Made by a program: the position numbers and the translations under genes. A stretch of 64,000 bases of DNA from Capitulum mitella (lineage: Eukaryota > Arthropoda > Thecostraca > Pollicipedomorpha > Pollicipedidae): assembly GCA_030062745.1 (NCBI GenBank), contig CP099848.1:22570378-22634377 (forward strand), written 5' to 3'. Below are positions 58,028-64,000 of the stretch, piece by piece. Each line of letters starts with the position of its first letter. Positions within the stretch are counted from its first letter, which is position 1. The notes below the pieces were generated by a model. That model was given only the letters and a program-made list of their open reading frames with translations. It did no database searches and was not told where the DNA came from.

Positions 58028-58810
58028 TGCTTAGATCGGGAATTTAAACGTCTGCCAGTCGAAAATGGTCAAAGTTGCTGTATTGTCAATATTTCTGACG
58101 GAAAATTGCATGTCGTTGAATTAAAACCTTTTGTACGCCTTTAAGCACCGGAGAACGTGTCAGCTAAGAACGAATGGCGTCTTCAGACAGGGGCTTCCCA
58201 ATATTCCCTCCCTCCCCCGATTATGAAATGCTATCTTCCACCACCGCTACACTCCCTGGCATATGGTGGCGTGGAAATGTAGTGAGTTCAGTTGAGCCGC
58301 CTTTACACCATCTGTTTCATCATTCAGCAAATGATAGAATTTTAGGCACAAAACTTTGTGCTTTTTTTCAGCCCATATGTTTCTCCACCGTATGAAAATC
58401 CTGGCTACGTTACTGCCGTACAGCTGGCGGAAGTAGATGCCCTTCTGACATCCATTCCGTTTCGCAACGACATTAAATCTACTAATGACATGATGGATCC
58501 TCTGCACGTGAACAAATAGCCTGTCGACTTGCGAAAGAGAGCCTGGAAAATTTTTACAAAAGTCCGAAGTGCCGAGTCCTTTACGCTGGCATGATTTTGC
58601 TCCCTTTCAAACGTGAGGCCTCCAATGAGTTGAGAGCAGACCACTCTGGACGGTACTCCAGGCACAGCACAATATGCATGTTTTGAAACCTCTCTCTCCT
58701 GGGGGCAGTGCTATTACAGTCAGTTTGATCGACATGAATCGGACGTTAACACCCTCCTCAGCCCGGTTAAAAGAGCACCCATCACGGGGTCGTCGGCTCA
58801 CTGGGATCAG

Positions 58811-58961
58811 GCGAGAGAGGGAGGGAGGGAGAGGGAGAGCGAGAAAGAGAGAGTGGGAGGAGGAGGAAGAGGAGGAGCAGAAAAAATCGGGAGAAGGAGA
58901 AGGGGAAGGAGAAGGAGGAGGAGTAGGAGGAGGAGGAAGAGGAGGAGGAGGAGGAGGACGG
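58811..58961 (+). repeat. 150-bp polypurine (GGA/GA) tract
   Basis: Almost uninterrupted purines, mainly GGA and GA steps, with only a few pyrimidines (for example GAGCGAG, GAGTGGG, GAGCAG, ATCGGG). Such mirror-rich homopurine DNA can form triplex (H-DNA). Confidence 0.9.
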
Positions 58962-59169
58962 TAATGCGCCAAAAGTTTAAACGAGGGCGATTTAATCCAG
59001 GCACCGGATGGCTCTGAGTGCCAAAACCTCCAAATACCATGCACTTGAAGATGTTCTGAGGCATTTGAGGCCTCACCGTTATCATCATAGTTGTTTGCAG
59101 TATTCCAGCTGGCAAACCATGATTCTATACCGACCTGGCTTTCAAATATAGCATTCGTCGTAGTCAGTA

Positions 59170-59876
59170 GGCGCATTTATACGGGCATTTGAAAGGTTGC
59201 CAGATTCCCGGCCAAATTGGCCAGGGTGCACCTTTCTGGCCAGTTTAAGCATCCGCGTGGTTCTGGGTTTCCTTCACGCTCCCTTCACTTGTTGTTAGAC
59301 ATGGCAGTGTAAACACCACTTTGACTTATGCTGGTTTGCATGAAATTACAACTAACTAGATCCGTATACCAACCCACTTATCTTCTTTAGGTTTTTTAAA
59401 ATCACAAATCGCTTCAAACACAGACGCTACGACCTTAAACAGGGACCACGTGCACAACGAGTGAAGGAATTTTCCGCTGCCTCGCCACTCTTCCTGCACT
59501 ACCAGCTTATCAGTCTTTCACCAATCAGCGCCTACGCTGTAAAACCTTTCAGCCTTGTCAAAGTACATAACCTTTGTGAACCACTGGATTTGGCGAGCAC
59601 TGGCGAGATGCGGACAGGCTGGCCAGAAACTACCAAATAAACCGCAGAACGCGCGAGGAAATTACTACGCACGGCACGTAGTACAGAAAGCCAAGGTTTC
59701 TTATCCTTTTGTTTCAAACTTGTTCGCATTGCAATCCATGCATTCTGTCTCACAATGTTAAAACACGCCTTTCCAGAATCAACTGTAGTTTAAATCAGCA
59801 TTTATTTTAAAGCTGGTCAATCCTGCCAACTTGGCGGGGAATCTGGCAGCTTTCCAAATGCCCGTATAAACGCGCC
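59170..59876. mobile_element. MITE-like element with TA duplication
   Basis: Terminal inverted repeats of about 55 bp: the left end begins GGCGCATTTATACGGGCATT and the right end, inverted, begins GGCGCGTTTATACGGGCATT. Both continue through TGCCAGATTCCC(C/G)GCCAA. A TA flanks each side (59168-59169 and 59877-59878), the target duplication of Tc1/mariner-type and some other DNA elements. The 600-bp interior has no transposase, so it is non-autonomous. It lies in Wnt5 intron 5. Confidence 0.75.
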
Positions 59877-59879
59877 TAG

Positions 59880-61540
59880 TGATTTTTGTTTTTTATGTCA
59901 AGTTTATATAAATAAAAAATCAAATGCCATCGGCAAGTTCTGTTACGCTGCTTGTGCCCGATCATCACAGGGTGTAGTTCTGAGTCCGATGACTAAGAAG
60001 AACAAAATCGTTGTCATCGTTGACATTAACGACCATAATCGCCCCTAGACCGGTTTAAGGTTACTTTTAGATAGTAGTAGATCATCGACACGAGACCTTG
60101 GAGAGGTTAAATATCTTTAAGAATAGCTGTCGAATACTTCAAATCCCCGAGAGAATAACGTCATGACTTCGTCACCTGACATGACATTGCAAAATTTATT
60201 CTTTTTAAAATATGCGTAAAGGAGGCAAGACCATCCATAGCAAACTGCGGGCTCTCGGCACAGGCTGTTAACCGGTAGCCTAAGACTAGCTACATGCCGG
60301 TAAGGGCCAGTTCCCTCGTCCGGTGAAGGTGAATCTTTGCAAAAAAGAAAGGCAATTCCTGTTTCCCCAGTCACCCGTTTCGGGCGTCACAAATGTGTTT
60401 TTGGTTCGTTTGACGGAGGTCTGTTATTCCCTGACCAGTGCAAGCTGCTGCGCAGTTGGTGCAGGTGTTCGTGCAAACGATGCGTCCCCGCCCTGAGGGT
60501 TTTCTTAAGTTGTCCCAGAACCACTTAGGGCATGCCATGGAGAAATCACGATCCGGCGACGGCCGTCTTGAACAACAAACGTTATTTTACGGTACTCATT
60601 GTTACTTAACTTCATGCATGGCTGACAACCCATTATGTCAGTGACCTCTGCATTTTAGTTCTTATTTGAGTAAGGGTCAGGTTAAGTCAAAATGATGAGT
60701 TGGGCTCACTAAACTGTTTGACCTTTTATTTATCTCAAAGGGCCATGTCAATGGGAAGGTCAATGATTCATAGCATAACAACAACTGTCTGAGTCCTTAT
60801 TTACTGTCAGAAGCGGTTTTGAGCCCCTCAAAAGCACACGTTAGATACCGACCTATAGGTCCCACAAAAAACAGAATCCACCAACGTGACCTTCTTTAAG
60901 GTCACCTAGAATATCATTTTGTGACCTAAAACGATCAGAATTTTTATCCCTGTATAGCCAAAAGACCAAAATACACATTCATCTTTATTGCGTCACTCTA
61001 TCCTGCCAGGTTTGGAAATTGGTAGTTTGTCGTATTAACCAGCCTCTACAGTGTCCAATATATCCAAATGGCGAATATTGTCTAGGGTTAAATGTGAAAG
61101 TAACTGTTTGGACCAATAGATAATTAAAATGGTCCTCACGGATAAAAGGAGCAAAAGGCTGACCGGGCGCGACTTTGTTACTTGGAGTCAGGTGTTCATA
61201 TCAGACGGTCAGGGACAGAACTGTGGATGCTTCCGCTACAACATCCCGACTTGGTCTCATTTCATGTGGCATTACAGTGCCTGGTGCCGAGCGGGTGCTT
61301 TCAATTGGCAGTGGTATTTTCGGTGCACCATGAGTTGCCATTCCCAATTAAATGAGTCATTTGCATGCGTCGTTGTGCACGGAAGTGGTGGGCACCTTCA
61401 CTGCCTGAGGGAAGTGAACCAACCAGCCAGCTTTCCCACAATTGCAGTCATCCCAGGCTCTCTCTTTGGACCGAGTGTGGTAAGCTGAGGAAGTCGTCAT
61501 CAGGAATCGTTTGATTAGTGCAGGGCAGGTAAAGGCGGCC
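59880..61540. other. no recognised gene; small TGACCT repeat patch
   Basis: CGTGACCTTC near 60894, AAGGTCACCTAG and TTTGTGACCT recall the TGACCT-rich repeats. A 119-codon frame at 61129-61488 is Cys/Trp-rich but matches no Wnt block or family that I recognise. Confidence 0.35.
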
Positions 61541-61930
61541 GACCTAACTCACCGTCTACATTTACCCTGCGCCTCCGTGACGGCGGTCAGCCTCTGAAAA
61601 AGTGTCGAGCCGCCTGTTATTTTCACCTGCTCGTAATACGCTGTCGACGTCGCAGCCATGGTTTCGGATGTCAACTCCGCCTGCCGACGGCTGGACCCAC
61701 GCGGGCCGATGGAAATGGCTGCGAAAAGCCGCCGGAAGAGCGGCCGTCTGCCGGCACGCTGTGAATCAGGGGCCACTCTCCGACGGTCCCGCGCTGTCCG
61801 GGCCGCACGCCCCGCGGCCGGTCGACGCCGCCGGACGCCAGGCCTTGTCGGTGCCAGGCAGCGCGCGAGCGCAGAGGAAAGGTCTCTGAGCGGCATACCG
61901 CTGCCGGATTCCGCCAGTTTGTAACCATCC
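61541..61930. other. CpG-rich block in intron 5
   Basis: GC- and CpG-dense, with overlapping Arg/Ala-rich open frames on both strands. There is no recognised exon. It could be an internal regulatory island. Confidence 0.3.
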
Positions 61931-61949
61931 AGGGCGTCCCCGGCCTGTG

Positions 61950-62075
61950 GTGGGATGGAGGACGGGGAGAGGGGGTGTGTGGCCTGTGGCTTGTGGCCTG
62001 AGAAGGGGCATGCGGGATGGAGGAGGGGAGAGAGGGTGTGCGGGATGGAGGACGGAGAGAGAGGAGGTGTGTCCC
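61950..62075 (+). repeat. GGGATGGAGGACGGAGAGAG-type minisatellite
   Basis: About three units of GGGATGGAGGA(C/G)GG, each followed by a GAGAGGGTGTG-like end, at about 61953, 62010 and 62042. Confidence 0.7.
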
Positions 62076-64000
62076 AGACTCCGCTCAGATCAGATGTCTC
62101 TGCGAACTGGGTGCAGGTTATCGCCGGCTGCGTTATCGGAAGGGTTCTTCTGCTACGAGCTAATGGCGCTGAACGGACGTACGTGGATCAAGAAAACCCA
62201 TTCTAGTAAAACGGCTTGAATTACACCATGCTGAAGCACGATGTTATTGGTATATTATAAGAGGAGTAATTCGCTGAGGACCCCCGTATGCAATGCACTG
62301 TGTTTCACTTGACTGTCGTATTATGGCGAAGTAGATACAGACGGAAAGCAGAGATGAAAAGACGGACCTCCGGAGAAGATCTGTCGGAGTCTGCCGTTAC
62401 CTGGACCTACCTACCTTTATCATACCTATCTTTGACACCTGAAAATGGCTTAAGACCGAAAACTGAGTGTGAATGTCTTCACTTCGTAATCTTTTTTGTG
62501 CAAGCTACACTGCACCGAAGTCTATCTTTTCACATTCGTCTCCTCGACTGTGATTTCCTGGGCCTTATTTGACCATAGCGGAACAACTGAGAGTGACGGT
62601 AGCGCCGAACGACTGCCAAATAGAAAACTGTGCACCGCCATCGGCATAATACCGTCAGTTGCGACAGCAGTACTGCAGTGGAATCTCCATAGGAGCAGTT
62701 TGAAAATGATGCGGTTGTTCAACTTGAATGCTAGGTAGCCAATACAAGATTCAACCGCACAGCAGAAGCGAGATGAAAGTTGCGAAGAAAGCCGGTGTCC
62801 GGTAAAGCCCTGCACGTAACGACGTTTGACGTCCAGTCACCTCCTGTACCAAGGCCGGTACCACGTCAGAGTTCCGGTTGTAATGAGCGTGACAATCGAA
62901 TACATCGTGGATACCTAGGAGCTTCTCATGTGTCGTGCATTCTGCTGTGTGGAGGAAACCATATGTCTTGACCACGAATAGCGGGCTTGTGATTTCGTCG
63001 CCGAACAGATTTATTCGTCCTTTTTATTTATTGACAGTTAAATTCATCATTTCTTTGCAAAACTATGCTTTTACGGGTATCGTACCGTACAGTTAATAGA
63101 AGTGCATTAATACTAGTTATATGCCTAATATGCCTATGCCTAATATACCAGTTATACATTCATCAGGTGCGTTGTTACCAAAGGGAGAGCATAGAAGAGC
63201 ATATGAGTCATTTGAGCCCATTGCTCCATTTATTATTTTTCGCATCAGTTGTAGTGGAGCGGCCCGACTTTTCTGCATTTTCCCAGCCTCCAGACTTCTT
63301 TCCTTATGAAATATCTGGATAATGCCACTGCTCGCCAGTCATGACATGCGTCACATATGTATATACGAATACTAGTAACAGAAATTTGTGAGTGAATCCA
63401 ATCATAGTTGCGCTTTCTGGAATTATTGGCTAACCATAGATCGACTGGGACTCAACACCCTCGTCGCTTAGATTCTGTTTTAAACTAGTCTATGGGCTTA
63501 TCTGACACTCCGAACCGAGTTGTGCAGTTTTCAGGTCGATCCACCCTGCCGTTTTTGAGTGGAATCTTAGTGCATTGTTGAGAGGTCACGACAAAGGTTG
63601 GTCTTTAATGTCTTTTATCTCCTATAATAATAATAATAATAATAATAATAGGAGTATGGTAAAACTGCATATTGTTAGACCACCAGCGAAGGAGGGAAAA
63701 GGTTTGGTAAAGGTACTTTTTCTCCTTTGGTTTGGGAAAAGGTTTGGCAAAGGTATTTTTCCTCTTTTGGCGCAGATTTTTACCTGACCACGTGACCTTA
63801 AGTCACTTGACGTCGTTTGACGCTAGTACAGTGAAAAATGTAACTTTTTCTTGCCGAAATGAGACAAGGTGAGACGTCTTTAAACTGCCGGAGTGTAGGG
63901 GATATCACTTGTCACATGTGTCTGACTTCAAAATGACGCCGTTGGAAAAGAAAATCAATTTGGCTCAGGATAGCTTTCACTTCCAGGACATGCAGTGCTG
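62076..64000. other. no recognised gene to window end
   Basis: Presumed Wnt5 intron 5. Only an (AAT)n microsatellite at 63624-63651 and short TGACCT words near 63788 are noted. Confidence 0.35.
63624..63651 (+). repeat. (AAT)n microsatellite
   Basis: Nine ATA/AAT units in a row. Confidence 0.9.

Larger units (their letters stand above)
54925..59165. other. Wnt5 intron 5, first part
   Basis: No further Wnt exon was found. Notable simple repeats are AATATTATTAAG-type units at about 57918-58027 and a polypurine tract at 58811-58961. Open frames such as 55635-55940 and 56338-56640 carry no domain I recognise. Confidence 0.4.

Noticed and set aside
61129-61488. 119-codon Cys/Trp-rich frame as the missing Wnt5 exon
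   Set aside because: It lacks the CKCHG and Cys-spacing pattern of the Wnt C-terminal half.

Overview
This is eukaryotic, animal DNA. The coding signal is split over small exons with GT-AG junctions, introns reach about 24.6 kb, and most of the window is non-coding and rich in minisatellites, short retroposons and transposon relics. The one gene recognised with confidence is a Wnt5 orthologue on the + strand. Five coding exons (24471-24538, 49171-49297, 50464-50593, 53708-53888, 54668-54779) join in phase to about 206 residues covering the signal peptide and N-terminal half of a Wnt protein. The last exon or exons, with the acylated-serine hairpin and C-terminal Cys-rich domain, were not found and should lie beyond position 64000. 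The species cannot be fixed from this: a bilaterian invertebrate is likely, an arthropod is possible.

Layout. 1-24 kb, upstream of Wnt5: a tRNA-related SINE copy, a frameshifted BEL/Pao fragment (about 540-850, minus), an inverted-repeat element (1392-1769), a foldback-like element whose arms are short tandem repeats (2281-3899), a pogo/Tigger-like relic, a Z-DNA-prone CA/CG tract, minisatellites at 9.9-11.3 kb, a large 29-bp minisatellite (17.0-18.7 kb) open in long stretches of all six frames, and a 1.9-kb long inverted repeat (21534-23430). 24.2-24.5 kb: putative Wnt5 promoter and exon 1. 24.5-49.2 kb: intron 1, holding degenerate minisatellites, GC-rich blocks (26.1, 30.3, 37.7-38.8 and 42.3-44.6 kb), a tRNA-derived SINE, a Harbinger-like relic and TGACCT-rich repeats. 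49.2-54.8 kb: exons 2-5. 54.8-64 kb: intron 5, with a MITE-like element flanked by TA (59170-59876).

The most unusual signals are two. First, Wnt5 splice donors sit in tandem arrays: the end of exon 2 with its donor is present three times (77-bp period), and a 38-bp array of about 18 units begins exactly at the exon 3 donor, carrying 14 intact GTGAGT sequences. A third array (35 bp) begins about 21 bp after the exon 5 donor. Second, a retroposon of only 59-63 bp has two near-identical insertions, each flanked by a perfect 12-bp target duplication; for one, the empty site survives in the opposite arm of the long inverted repeat. Its hairpin plus AACC tail resembles the 3' end of the longer SINE copies, which suggests a shared LINE partner.

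No rRNA, canonical tRNA, CRISPR array or intact transposase gene was seen.
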